A DNA stretch of 64,000 bases from Rothia sp. (in: high G+C Gram-positive bacteria) (GTDB taxonomy: Bacteria > Actinomycetota > Actinomycetes > Actinomycetales > Micrococcaceae), in the NCBI GenBank assembly GCA_030529845.1, contig JAUMWB010000004.1, forward strand, positions 171,619 to 235,618, read 5' to 3'. The position numbers and the translations under genes are program-made. The notes under the pieces are model-generated. The model was given only the letters and a program-made list of their open reading frames with translations. It was not told the DNA's origin and made no database searches. Below are positions 47,429 through 55,549 of this stretch, in pieces; positions within the stretch are counted from its first letter, which is position 1; every line of letters begins with the position of its first letter.

Positions 47429-50400
47429 TGCGGCCCAGCCCCAGATAGCTGCCGATTCGACCCACCAGGGCCTCGGGGTCGGAGAAGACCTCGATGGTCC
47501 AACAGGTCATGTGGTTCCAGCCGGTTCGAGCCAGTAGTTCAGGGATTAGGCGGGAGCGTTCGCGCACACTCATGGCGGCGTAGGCGTCTGACCCGTCAGA
47601 AACAACGGCAAGGGGTACTCGTACCGGGGTTGTGCGGTCAAGGTCCTGCACCTTGGTGCGGGCACGGGGGCTGGCAACTGCACCGGCAAGAAGGGATTCT
47701 TCCTCGCTGGTAGCAATCAGTGAGATGAGGGGAACCGTTGACTCGTGCAGGGTCACCCTGTGCTGACCCAGACGGCGCACCAGGTCATTGAGGAGCCAGT
47801 CACCCATGTCGATAGCTTCTAGATGGTCGTTGGTGAGGAACTCGTTGACGGGGAGTTTATCGGTGATGGGTTTGGTCAGTTCTTGGGCTGCGCGTGCTTC
47901 TTGCTCTCGGCGGTAAGCCAACAGGAGTCGGTACATATCGAAAGCCCCGTTTTCTAGACGCTGGGGGTCAAGGTCCTCGGGGGTTACGCAGGTGACGAGG
48001 CGGGTGAGGTGGCGGGCGCGGGTGGTGGCAAGCACGAAGCTTTCGCGGCCGCTTCGCTCGGAGAGATGACCGAAGTGGTGGGCTGCTCCCTGGGCAGTTT
48101 TGCCGGCGCCTAACGCAAAGATGATGACGTCGCGTTCCATGTCAACAGCACGGGAGACGTCGACGACGCGGAAGGACTCGTTGCCCGCTGCAAAGTAGGG
48201 GGCGAACTGGGGGTAGCGGGCCAGGAGCTGGCGGACGGCCTCGGCAATACGCTGGGCATGGCGGGCAGTGGTGGTCACAACAGCTAGCGTCTGCTGGGGG
48301 CTGCGGTAGGCGTGCTCGATGACCATCTCGGCGACCCGCTGCACCTCAAGGCTGGGCGAATCTAGGGTAGCGTTATCGGATACCCGCCCGGTGACGTCCA
48401 CATATTCTACGGTTAAAGCCGGAGTGCTATCAGTGATTTCTTCACCCCAGGGGTAACTGGTGAGGGCTCCCCCATAGAAGTGTTCGTTGAGGTAGCCAAA
48501 GAGGGCGGGGTCAATTGCCCGGTTGACGGTAGCCAAAGACCGGCCAGGCAGTACCTTGGCGAGAGCCTCGAAGGTGCTGACCAGTTTTTGGTTCTTCACC
48601 ACCGGTGCGTTCTGGGCCACCGCTGAGACCATGAAAGGGGCCGGGAAACCGCTGTGAGGGTCTCCCAGGGCGATGACCTGTTCAGCGCGAATGAGTGCAG
48701 GTAGGTTAGCTGCCAGCGGTGTAGATTCAGCATCGAGCAGGATCGCTGCGTCAAAGCGCATGCCGGTAGGCACCTTACCGGAAAGGGCAAAGGGGCTGGT
48801 AATCCACAGCGGCAGTAGGGTGGTAGCCATGGTTGGGGCCTGGGTCAGCACCTGCTGCAGACTGAATTCATGGCTCTTGAGCTGGCTACGTAGGAAGGCC
48901 GCTTCGTGGTCATATTCGTGGATGCGGGCGCGCCAGGTATCGGCAACAGCAGCGTGCAAGCGGGCCGAGGCGGAGGCCAGGTGCGAGTAGTCTGCCCGAC
49001 GGAAGCGGGTTTCTAAATCGCGGAGGGTATCGGCGCTCAAAATCTCAAGTTCTTGAGAAGCCAGCATCATTTCCAGGGCGGTCTGCCACCAGGCAAGTTC
49101 TAGTTCGGCAGCTACGGCACCGCTTTCTAGCTGACGCTCGTAGAAGTCGTCCAAAAGTTCGCCCAGGCCCTCGGTGGTGAGCTCCTGGGTAAGGCGGACG
49201 CGCTCGGGCAGGGTATACAGGAGCCACTCGTCGTCGATGAGGGCCGCTAGTCTCTCTTCAAGCTGCTTGAGGGGGGTTGATGAGAAACGGGTGCCTGCCG
49301 GTGAATCTTCCAGCACGATAGCCAGCCCTGTGAATTCTTCGAGTAGGGCAGCGTAGCGGGAGAGCAGGTCAGGGAGATTTTCGGGGATCGTGGGGACGCG
49401 TTCGTCCTTAGCCCAGCTAATCCACTCTTCCCGCTGGCTCTGCACAATGAAGAGGTGCTCGTGCAGGTCTGAGATATTGACGCCCGGCACGATGTACTCT
49501 TTGGCGGCGCGGCGTAGGCGGGAGCGCTGGATACTCGACATATCGATACCGTGTTCCCGTCTCCAGGTACCGCTGGCGGTGGCTGCGATCAGGTCGGTGA
49601 CGGGGCGGTCAAAGATGTCGGGCCTGAAGCGGGTGAGAGTATCTGAGATGCGTTCTAGCAGGTCAAGCTGGGTTCCCCAGTCCTCTATGCTGGTGGCTGG
49701 TTTGAGGCCGGTCTCATCTGCCATGAGGGCCATACCTGCTGAGACCTCCTTGAGGGAGTTGCGCAGATTCTTGACCAGGGTGTGGGCTGCTGCTGTGTCT
49801 TCTGAGCTGGTGAGCTTAGCCAGGTGCCAGGCTGAGGCCCGGGTGGAGGGGCGGAAGCCCCCGAGGTCTGCTAGGCGCTGGAGCTTGTGGACGGTCTCAG
49901 CGCGGTGGCTGAGAGCATCCATGGTGGCGCGGGTGAGACGCACCTGGGTGGAGGGTGCTGGGTCCTGGGCCGTAAGCGCGGCCAGAGTCTGCAGGGCCTC
50001 ATAGACCGAGCAACCCCAGCGGGATTCAGTAAACCGTAGGGATTCAGTATGCCCGCGGAGCTTGTCACGGGTTTCCACCAGTTCTCGGTGGATATCGGTG
50101 ACGTTGGGGGCAGGAGCCTTCTCATCGCGCACAATCGCTGAGATGAACTCTTGGCGGTAGTCCTCGGCGTCGCATTCGGTGAGTAGGTCAAAGGTAAGAT
50201 CGGTGAGCTGGGTACGCTCTAGCAGACGGTTGAAGTCGGTGAGGGTGGACCGTTTCTCGCCGACCACCAGCACAGACTTGCCCTGGTGAATCAGGGCCGC
50301 GGCAATGTTAGCTGCGGTGCCGATGTGGTCGGTACCGGGAGCGGTTGTCACGGTCAGGGAGTGCCCCAGGTAGGCCAGGTCGATAATCTCCTGCCCGCTG

Positions 50401-51353
50401 GCGTCCGTATCAACCACCAGCATGTCGGTGTCAGGGTCGCGGCTATCAAGGGGTTCACGGGTGTTGTGGACGGGGGCAACAAAGGGCTGCTCTAGCGGGT
50501 TGAGTTTAAGCTGAGCGATATCGCGGACGAGCGGGGTATGGGCGGTTGCCGGCAGCTCCCCAGTGCTTTCCTTAAGGTCTGCAAAGGTAGAAATGAAGTA
50601 GGTGGAGCGGATAGTCATACCGGGGACGGCCCCGGTGGTGGCGCGCATCCGCTCAATCACCGGCTCCGGGTCTAACTTTCGCATGGAGTTAGCCAGCTGG
50701 GCGACGTCCATGGTGCCCAGGTCAACACCGTATTCCTTCTTGATCTGCCGCACCATAGCAGGATTGAGCTGGGCGGGGCCGGTGAGCTGAACCTCAAAGT
50801 CGTCACTGGTAGGGTGCGGGGTGATAGCAAGAGGAGCCATGAGGATAGGAGCGATAAACCGCTTCTCCCCCACCATGCCGTCCTCACGGACATCTCTCGA
50901 AAGCCAAGAGGCGGTGCCCGCAACGAAGTAGCCTGCATCTAGCCCGTGCCCGGTTGCCAGCTCAAAGATTTTGGTGCGTAAAGCTCGGGCCGCTACCATA
51001 CCGGCCTCAAGCTTGGCCTTATCGCGCAAGATGGTAGAGAGGCGGGTCTTTCGGCCCATAAACATCTGGGCTACGCCCGATGAGTTAGCATCAGTGAGGT
51101 CGATATGCACGTAGTCGACCTGGTTGAAGTCCAACATGGCATCGGGGCCAGTGTAGGTTTCCATCTGCTCGGCCCAGGCTTCAAGGCCTGCCTGTACCTG
51201 AGCTGTTACCTGTTCATCAGCGGTAGAGTCCGGGGTTTCCAGCGGGGTTTGTGCATGGCCCTGGGACCAGGGTGTTGCCGCACCGGTAGGACGCTCGTTA
51301 GCGGTTTCAGGGTTTACCTGCTCGTTCACTGAATCTACTCTAGCTTTCTGCAC
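47421..51353 (-). CDS. Giant SF1 helicase/nuclease-like protein with degenerate ATPase motifs
   Basis: A 1310-residue protein with the architecture of DUF4011-type SF1 helicases: a long N-terminal region, two helicase halves and a Vsr-like nuclease fold at the C-terminus (SVRERSRLIPELLARTGWNHMTCW). The Walker A position reads APGTDHIGTA (residues 338-347) where active relatives have GPPGTGKT, so the key Gly-Lys is replaced. The Walker B/DEAS position reads LDAEST, and the motif before ERDVIIF lacks the usual Gln-Gly (DMERDVIIF). TTRARHLTRLV keeps motif VI arginines. GTG 51353 has GGGAAG upstream. Whether it still hydrolyses ATP is doubtful. Confidence 0.75.
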   Translation of the reverse strand: MQKARVDSVNEQVNPETANERPTGAATPWSQGHAQTPLETPDSTADEQVTAQVQAGLEAWAEQMETYTGPDAMLDFNQVDYVHIDLTDANSSGVAQMFMGRKTRLSTILRDKAKLEAGMVAARALRTKIFELATGHGLDAGYFVAGTASWLSRDVREDGMVGEKRFIAPILMAPLAITPHPTSDDFEVQLTGPAQLNPAMVRQIKKEYGVDLGTMDVAQLANSMRKLDPEPVIERMRATTGAVPGMTIRSTYFISTFADLKESTGELPATAHTPLVRDIAQLKLNPLEQPFVAPVHNTREPLDSRDPDTDMLVVDTDASGQEIIDLAYLGHSLTVTTAPGTDHIGTAANIAAALIHQGKSVLVVGEKRSTLTDFNRLLERTQLTDLTFDLLTECDAEDYRQEFISAIVRDEKAPAPNVTDIHRELVETRDKLRGHTESLRFTESRWGCSVYEALQTLAALTAQDPAPSTQVRLTRATMDALSHRAETVHKLQRLADLGGFRPSTRASAWHLAKLTSSEDTAAAHTLVKNLRNSLKEVSAGMALMADETGLKPATSIEDWGTQLDLLERISDTLTRFRPDIFDRPVTDLIAATASGTWRREHGIDMSSIQRSRLRRAAKEYIVPGVNISDLHEHLFIVQSQREEWISWAKDERVPTIPENLPDLLSRYAALLEEFTGLAIVLEDSPAGTRFSSTPLKQLEERLAALIDDEWLLYTLPERVRLTQELTTEGLGELLDDFYERQLESGAVAAELELAWWQTALEMMLASQELEILSADTLRDLETRFRRADYSHLASASARLHAAVADTWRARIHEYDHEAAFLRSQLKSHEFSLQQVLTQAPTMATTLLPLWITSPFALSGKVPTGMRFDAAILLDAESTPLAANLPALIRAEQVIALGDPHSGFPAPFMVSAVAQNAPVVKNQKLVSTFEALAKVLPGRSLATVNRAIDPALFGYLNEHFYGGALTSYPWGEEITDSTPALTVEYVDVTGRVSDNATLDSPSLEVQRVAEMVIEHAYRSPQQTLAVVTTTARHAQRIAEAVRQLLARYPQFAPYFAAGNESFRVVDVSRAVDMERDVIIFALGAGKTAQGAAHHFGHLSERSGRESFVLATTRARHLTRLVTCVTPEDLDPQRLENGAFDMYRLLLAYRREQEARAAQELTKPITDKLPVNEFLTNDHLEAIDMGDWLLNDLVRRLGQHRVTLHESTVPLISLIATSEEESLLAGAVASPRARTKVQDLDRTTPVRVPLAVVSDGSDAYAAMSVRERSRLIPELLARTGWNHMTCWTIEVFSDPEALVGRIGSYLGLGRNE

Positions 51354-51419
51354 GTGTTAACTTCCCTACCATCATAGAGCTTTCGGGCCCGCAGCACAGA
51401 TTCTCAGACGCTACAGGAA

Positions 51420-51444
51420 GGCCCTGTTCCCAGGGAACAGGGCC
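51420..51444. terminator. Terminator downstream of the 151-residue membrane gene
   Basis: Perfect 11-bp arms GGCCCTGTTCC (51420-51430) and GGAACAGGGCC (51434-51444). It lies between the membrane gene (ends 51456) and the helicase-like gene on the minus strand. Confidence 0.65.
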
Positions 51445-51455
51445 GGGGTTGGTTT

Positions 51456-51911
51456 TTAGCCGGTGGCCAGGTTGAAATAGGCCAGTAGGGTGAGCAGGGA
51501 TAGGAGACCAAGCAGGGCCATGCCCGCGAGGATAACCCAACGGAGGCGGGGGGCGAAGGGCTCTCGGGGAGCGTCCCAGAGGGAGCGGGTATAGAAGTAG
51601 CTCAGCAGGAAGCCAGGAACGTTGCCGGTGAGCAGTTGCTGGGCTACCGCAAACATGCCAAAGGTGCGCTCGGTGTTTTCGTTTTCGCTTTCTGCTGCCC
51701 TCAGCAGGCCCACCATAATCAGTGACATGCAGCTGACGATAAAGGCAAGGGCGATAGCGGGTTCGTTCAGCATTTCGCGGAAGTCCACGTTTTCTCCACG
51801 CGACACCGCAAACTGGTAGAAGAAGAAAACCATGGGGCTGATAAGCCAGTACCAGAAGAGGAAGGTGCGGAGGCGCTGGGTGTCGCGCAGGGCATAGAGC
51901 AGGGCGTTCAT
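51456..51911 (-). CDS. Unknown four-helix membrane protein coupled to the RpiR regulator
   Basis: A 151-residue protein with about four hydrophobic helices (FLFWYWLISPMVFFFYQF; AFIVSCMSLIMVGLLRAA; ...; WVILAGMALLGLLSLLTLL). ATG 51911 overlaps the RpiR stop (ATGA), so it is translated with the regulator and belongs to the alpha-glucoside locus by position. No family is recognised and no substrate is suggested by sequence. Ends in a hairpin terminator. Confidence 0.65.
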   Translation of the reverse strand: MNALLYALRDTQRLRTFLFWYWLISPMVFFFYQFAVSRGENVDFREMLNEPAIALAFIVSCMSLIMVGLLRAAESENENTERTFGMFAVAQQLLTGNVPGFLLSYFYTRSLWDAPREPFAPRLRWVILAGMALLGLLSLLTLLAYFNLATG

Positions 51912-52675
51912 GAATTCTTTTCTTGGGTATCGATGTATTGGATGTATTGGCGTACGGTGTAGTCCAGCAGCACGCTCAGAGCCACAAAAGAGTGGTAGGG
52001 CTCTTTGGCTGTTCCCGTGACAGTGGGTGTGGACTCGTAGTGGAGGGAAAAATCTGCGGCGGCAGAAATCGTGTTGACGCCAAGTGCTGTAATGGCAATC
52101 ATCGGGATCTTGCGGGCGGCCAGGGCGCGCACCGTGGGTAGAGCGCTTTCGGTCTCGCCCGAGAGGGAGGCTATGATGACCAGGTCATCGGGCTTCATGA
52201 CGCCGATGCTCCCCCTAAACTCGCTGGAGGCCGGAATAACGTGGGTGAATTTGCCGCAGGCCAGCATGGACTTTGAAAATTCTTGAATAGCGGTGCGCTG
52301 GGCGAAACCGGTTCCGTAGCAGTAGATGGTGCGGGCCGAATCAATTTTCTTGAGGATGGGCTCAAAGTCGACGTTGGTGAGACCCTCGTAGGTTTTGAGG
52401 ATATCGGTGCGTCCGCTCTCTAGAAAATCTGCGTTAGGCGATGCTGCATCTAGAAGTGAATTTTTCACGAAAAACTTCAGTTCGGCGAAGCCAGAGAATC
52501 CTAGCTTCTTTGTCAGGCGGATAATGCTGGACGTAGAGGTAAAGGTCTTGTGGGCCAGGGCGCTGATGGTTGAGTCGGCAACGAACTGCTCGTTGTTGAG
52601 CATGAAGGCGAGGATTTCGCGTTCGGTGTCGCTGAGGCGGTTCTGATGCGCGTTGACAAGTTCCTGTAAGTCCAC
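51908..52675 (-). CDS. MurR/RpiR-family sugar-phosphate-sensing regulator
   Basis: A 255-residue protein with an N-terminal HTH_6 DNA-binding domain (STISALAHKTFTSTSSIIRLTKKLGFSGFAELK core) and a C-terminal SIS domain (YCYGTGFAQRTAIQEFSKSML; IIASLSGETESALPTVRAL) that binds phosphosugars. GTG 52675 is preferred because AGGAG lies 7 bases upstream; TTG 52678 is an alternative. The binding site and start codon lie within one arm of a 17-bp inverted repeat. It likely controls the adjacent PTS and perhaps the divergent glucosidase genes; the sequence does not show activation or repression. Confidence 0.88.
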   Translation of the reverse strand: MDLQELVNAHQNRLSDTEREILAFMLNNEQFVADSTISALAHKTFTSTSSIIRLTKKLGFSGFAELKFFVKNSLLDAASPNADFLESGRTDILKTYEGLTNVDFEPILKKIDSARTIYCYGTGFAQRTAIQEFSKSMLACGKFTHVIPASSEFRGSIGVMKPDDLVIIASLSGETESALPTVRALAARKIPMIAITALGVNTISAAADFSLHYESTPTVTGTAKEPYHSFVALSVLLDYTVRQYIQYIDTQEKNS

Positions 52676-52747
52676 CAAGGGCTCCTGAGTATTTCACGGT
52701 CACTGCAGTTCTATACAGTATAGGTGGTTTTACTCAGGAGCCCTTGG
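52675..52747. promoter_or_regulatory. 17-bp perfect inverted repeat over the RpiR start, enclosing a palindrome
   Basis: Arms 52675-52691 (CCAAGGGCTCCTGAGTA) and 52731-52747 (its exact complement) are separated by 39 bases. One arm contains the AGGAG ribosome binding site and the RpiR start codon. The spacer holds the 13-base palindrome CTATACAGTATAG (52711-52723). As RNA this could sequester the RpiR start or end PTS transcription; as DNA the palindrome could be an operator. GTATAGGTG (52718-52726) recurs upstream of the PTS gene at 54411-54419. Confidence 0.6.
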
Positions 52748-52772
52748 GGTATCAGCGGGTACTAGCTAGCGA

Positions 52773-54392
52773 TTACTTGCCAGCGTTAACCATTTCTTCG
52801 AACTTGTCGCGGACCTGGGGTACGTCCATACCGACGATGACCTGCAAGGCCTTGCCCTTGTTGACCAGGCCAAGTGCGCCTGAAGACTTGAAGTCAGCTT
52901 CGGTAGCGACCAGTGAGGGGTCATCTACTGAAACGCGCAGGCGGGTGGCGCAGTTGTTTACATCGGTGATGTTGGCGGGGCCTCCGAGCAGGGCCAGGAA
53001 GTCGGTTGCGCGCTGGGTGTAGGGGTCGGATGCTACAGCGGTTGCTGCTGCGCCTTCTGCGCCCAGGGTGCCGTTCTTCTTGGCTTCCTTGTAGTCAGCC
53101 TTGGTGTAGAGCTTGGTTTCGCCACCGTCTACTTCACGACCGGGGGTCTTGAAGTCGAACTTGAGAATCAGGAAGCGGAAGACCACGAAGTAGATCAGGG
53201 TGAAGACCAGGCCGATGGCAATCTGAGTGAGGATCATACCGGAGTGGTTGGGCCACATGGGAATCCAGTTCTGGAAGAGGAAGTCAATGAGACCGCCGCC
53301 CATGTTACCGACAACGCCGAAGCCGTACATGGTTGCTGACATGGTTGCTGCCAGGACAGCGTGTACTGCGAAGAGCGGGGGTGCCAGGAAGAGGAAGGTG
53401 AATTCGAGGGGCTCGGTGATGCCGATCAGGATTGCGGTGAGGCAGACAGGGATCAGAAGAGCCAGGGTTTCCTTGCGCTTTTCGGGACGGGCAGTGGTGT
53501 AGAAGGCTGCTGCGATACCGAGGGGGGCAAAGACCTTGGAGTTACCGTGCAGGGCGAAGCCGCCACCGGGGAAGAGTTCCTTGACGGGGGTGGTTGATGC
53601 TGCGAAGGTTTCGAGGTTAGCAACCCAGTACTTGGTGATGCCATCCGGAACAACGGCGGGACCGAAGACGAAGGGGGTGTAGATGAAGTGGTGCAGGCCG
53701 GTGGGGATTAGGATGCGCTCCAGGAAGGTGTAGAGCCAGACGCCAAAGACACCGGAAGAGATGAAGAAGCCCTGCAGCGAACCGATACCGGTCTGGATGG
53801 TGGGCCACACAGCAACGAAAGCCAGAGCGACGGGCATCATCAGGAAGAAGCCCAGGCCGTAGACGAACTGGGTGCCCTGGAAGATACCGAGGAAGTCGGG
53901 CAGTTTGGTGTTGAAGTAGCGGTTGTGCAGCCAGACAACGATTGCTGAGATGATAATGGCACCGAAGATGCCGGTGTCGAGGGTCTTGATACCCGCGATC
54001 ATCTTCAGGCCGGTACCTGCTGCACCTTCAGAAAGGTCAACGCTGTAGTCAACACCGAACTTGTCGCCCCAGATGCTGAGGATAGAAGCAACGAAGTAGT
54101 TGAAGGTCAGGTAAATCATGCCGGCTTCGAGTACGGCGCGAGCCTGGGCGGTCTTAGCCAGAGCAATGGGAAGACCCAGAACAAAGAGGAGTTCCATCTG
54201 GTTGAAGACGGTCCATGCGCCTGATTCCCAAACAGACCAGAAGTTGTACCAGCCGGTACCTTCTGCGGCGATACTGCCCAGAAGCTGCTCGTTCTTGCAG
54301 ATAATGGCAATACCCACTGCAAGACCGGCGAATGCAAAGATGAGGACGGGGGCCAGCATAGCCGAGCCGAACCTCTGAATCTTCTCCATCAT
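52773..54392 (-). CDS. PTS alpha-glucoside/maltose-type EIICB permease
   Basis: A 539-residue fused PTS permease. The EIIC domain (residues 1-430, about ten helices) carries the glucose-superfamily motif GITEPLEFTFLFLAPPLF and matches the maltose/alpha-glucoside branch (MalP, AglA) in order and size. The EIIB domain at the end has the phosphorylated Cys481 in NNCATRLRVSV. No EIIA domain is present, so EIIA is supplied from elsewhere. ATG 54392 or 54389 is the start, with GAAAGG upstream. Transport would yield intracellular maltose-6'-phosphate or a related sugar phosphate, fitting the phosphatase and glucosidases encoded divergently. Confidence 0.88.
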   Translation of the reverse strand: MMEKIQRFGSAMLAPVLIFAFAGLAVGIAIICKNEQLLGSIAAEGTGWYNFWSVWESGAWTVFNQMELLFVLGLPIALAKTAQARAVLEAGMIYLTFNYFVASILSIWGDKFGVDYSVDLSEGAAGTGLKMIAGIKTLDTGIFGAIIISAIVVWLHNRYFNTKLPDFLGIFQGTQFVYGLGFFLMMPVALAFVAVWPTIQTGIGSLQGFFISSGVFGVWLYTFLERILIPTGLHHFIYTPFVFGPAVVPDGITKYWVANLETFAASTTPVKELFPGGGFALHGNSKVFAPLGIAAAFYTTARPEKRKETLALLIPVCLTAILIGITEPLEFTFLFLAPPLFAVHAVLAATMSATMYGFGVVGNMGGGLIDFLFQNWIPMWPNHSGMILTQIAIGLVFTLIYFVVFRFLILKFDFKTPGREVDGGETKLYTKADYKEAKKNGTLGAEGAAATAVASDPYTQRATDFLALLGGPANITDVNNCATRLRVSVDDPSLVATEADFKSSGALGLVNKGKALQVIVGMDVPQVRDKFEEMVNAGK

Positions 54393-54682
54393 CGGATAAG
54401 AACCTTTCGTGTATAGGTGAGACTCGGCGTTCGCGTGAAGCGTGGTGTGTGCGGAGCGCCACCCGTGTGATTACTAGCCTTATCTAACCATTCTTTGGCC
54501 GAGCATAAGCGTGATTTGGGGTACTTTGGCATTAATGCCGTGAACCGGCACGTTTTTCGGGAGCGGGTAAAAGTACCGGGGTCTAGGAGCCGGGTTTGGT
54601 GGGGGTAGACAGACCGGGCACACCTAGGATGGGTAGCCGTAGGACTCCCCTCATTGACCTGTGAAAGTGACGCTTGTACTCG
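54393..54682. promoter_or_regulatory. Divergent control region of the alpha-glucoside locus
   Basis: Between the PTS gene (minus) and the phosphatase gene (plus), this 290-base gap must drive both arms. A perfect 12-base palindrome GGCATTAATGCC is at 54528-54539, near the middle, a good candidate operator. GTATAGGTG at 54411-54419 also occurs near the RpiR start. No gene is seen in it. Confidence 0.5.
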
Positions 54683-55513
54683 ATGAAACTATTAACTCTG
54701 AACACCCACAGCTGGCTTGAGGTGCACCAGATTCCCAAGATTTTTGAGTTGGCTCAGTTTATTGTGCGGGAGCAGGTTGATGTAGTTGCTCTGCAAGAGG
54801 TCAACCAGTTTGTGGGGTCCCCCGTGGTGGATACCCCGCTCGGCTTTATCGGGGGAGCTGACCGTCCCGTCCGTCAGGATAACTATGCCCTGCTGCTCAA
54901 CCAGTTTTTGGAGCAGCTAGGGTCCCCCTACTACTGGGCCTGGTCAGTTTCCCACTTAGGCTTTGACCGCTACGACGAGGGTGTAGCCCTTTTGACCAGA
55001 AAGCCGTTTGAGCGCTGTGAGCTGGTTGACCTCTCCCCTACCTATACAGATCAGGACGTGGCCCGGCGAGTTGCCGTGGCGGTACAGCTGGGCGATGAGT
55101 TCGGGGGTGCCTGGGTTGCTAGCACCCATATGAGTTGGTGGAAACTCGGCGAGGTAGCCCTCTTTTCTGATGAGTTCGCCCAGTTAGAGAGGCAGATGAA
55201 ACAGCTCGCTGACGGTGCCCCCGTCATTCTGGCAGGAGACTTTAATAATGCTGCCCAGGTGCAGGGTGAAGGCTATGACCTGATGCTAGAGCTTGGCTGG
55301 ATCGATACCTACCGGGTTGCTGAACAGGTCACCGGCGAATTTACGGTGCATAAATCTATTCATGGCTGGGATAACCTGACCCAGGCCCTGCGTATCGACC
55401 TAGTACTTACCGACCGCCCCACGCGCGTCCGCACCCACGAGGTTGTCTTCCCCGACACCAGCGAAGAAGCAATCTCAGACCACTCAGGCCTGTACCTGAC
55501 CTTCGACCTTTAA
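54683..55513 (+). CDS. Endonuclease/exonuclease/phosphatase-fold protein, MapP-like sugar-phosphate phosphatase
   Basis: A 276-residue EEP-superfamily hydrolase. Catalytic motifs are complete: LTLNTHSW, VVALQEVNQF (metal Glu), STHMSWW, LAGDFNNAAQ and the final AISDHSGLYL (catalytic His). The superfamily includes nucleases and phosphatases. Its position between a maltose-type PTS and two alpha-glucosidases matches the role of MapP of Enterococcus faecalis, an EEP-fold maltose-6'-phosphate phosphatase. That function is inference from context. ATG 54683 (MKLLTLNTH) is preferred to TTG 54674. The first glucosidase follows 36 bases downstream. Confidence 0.78.
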   Translation: MKLLTLNTHSWLEVHQIPKIFELAQFIVREQVDVVALQEVNQFVGSPVVDTPLGFIGGADRPVRQDNYALLLNQFLEQLGSPYYWAWSVSHLGFDRYDEGVALLTRKPFERCELVDLSPTYTDQDVARRVAVAVQLGDEFGGAWVASTHMSWWKLGEVALFSDEFAQLERQMKQLADGAPVILAGDFNNAAQVQGEGYDLMLELGWIDTYRVAEQVTGEFTVHKSIHGWDNLTQALRIDLVLTDRPTRVRTHEVVFPDTSEEAISDHSGLYLTFDL

Positions 55514-55549
55514 CCTTATTTCTCACTGATCCTCTGAAAGGAAGAAACC

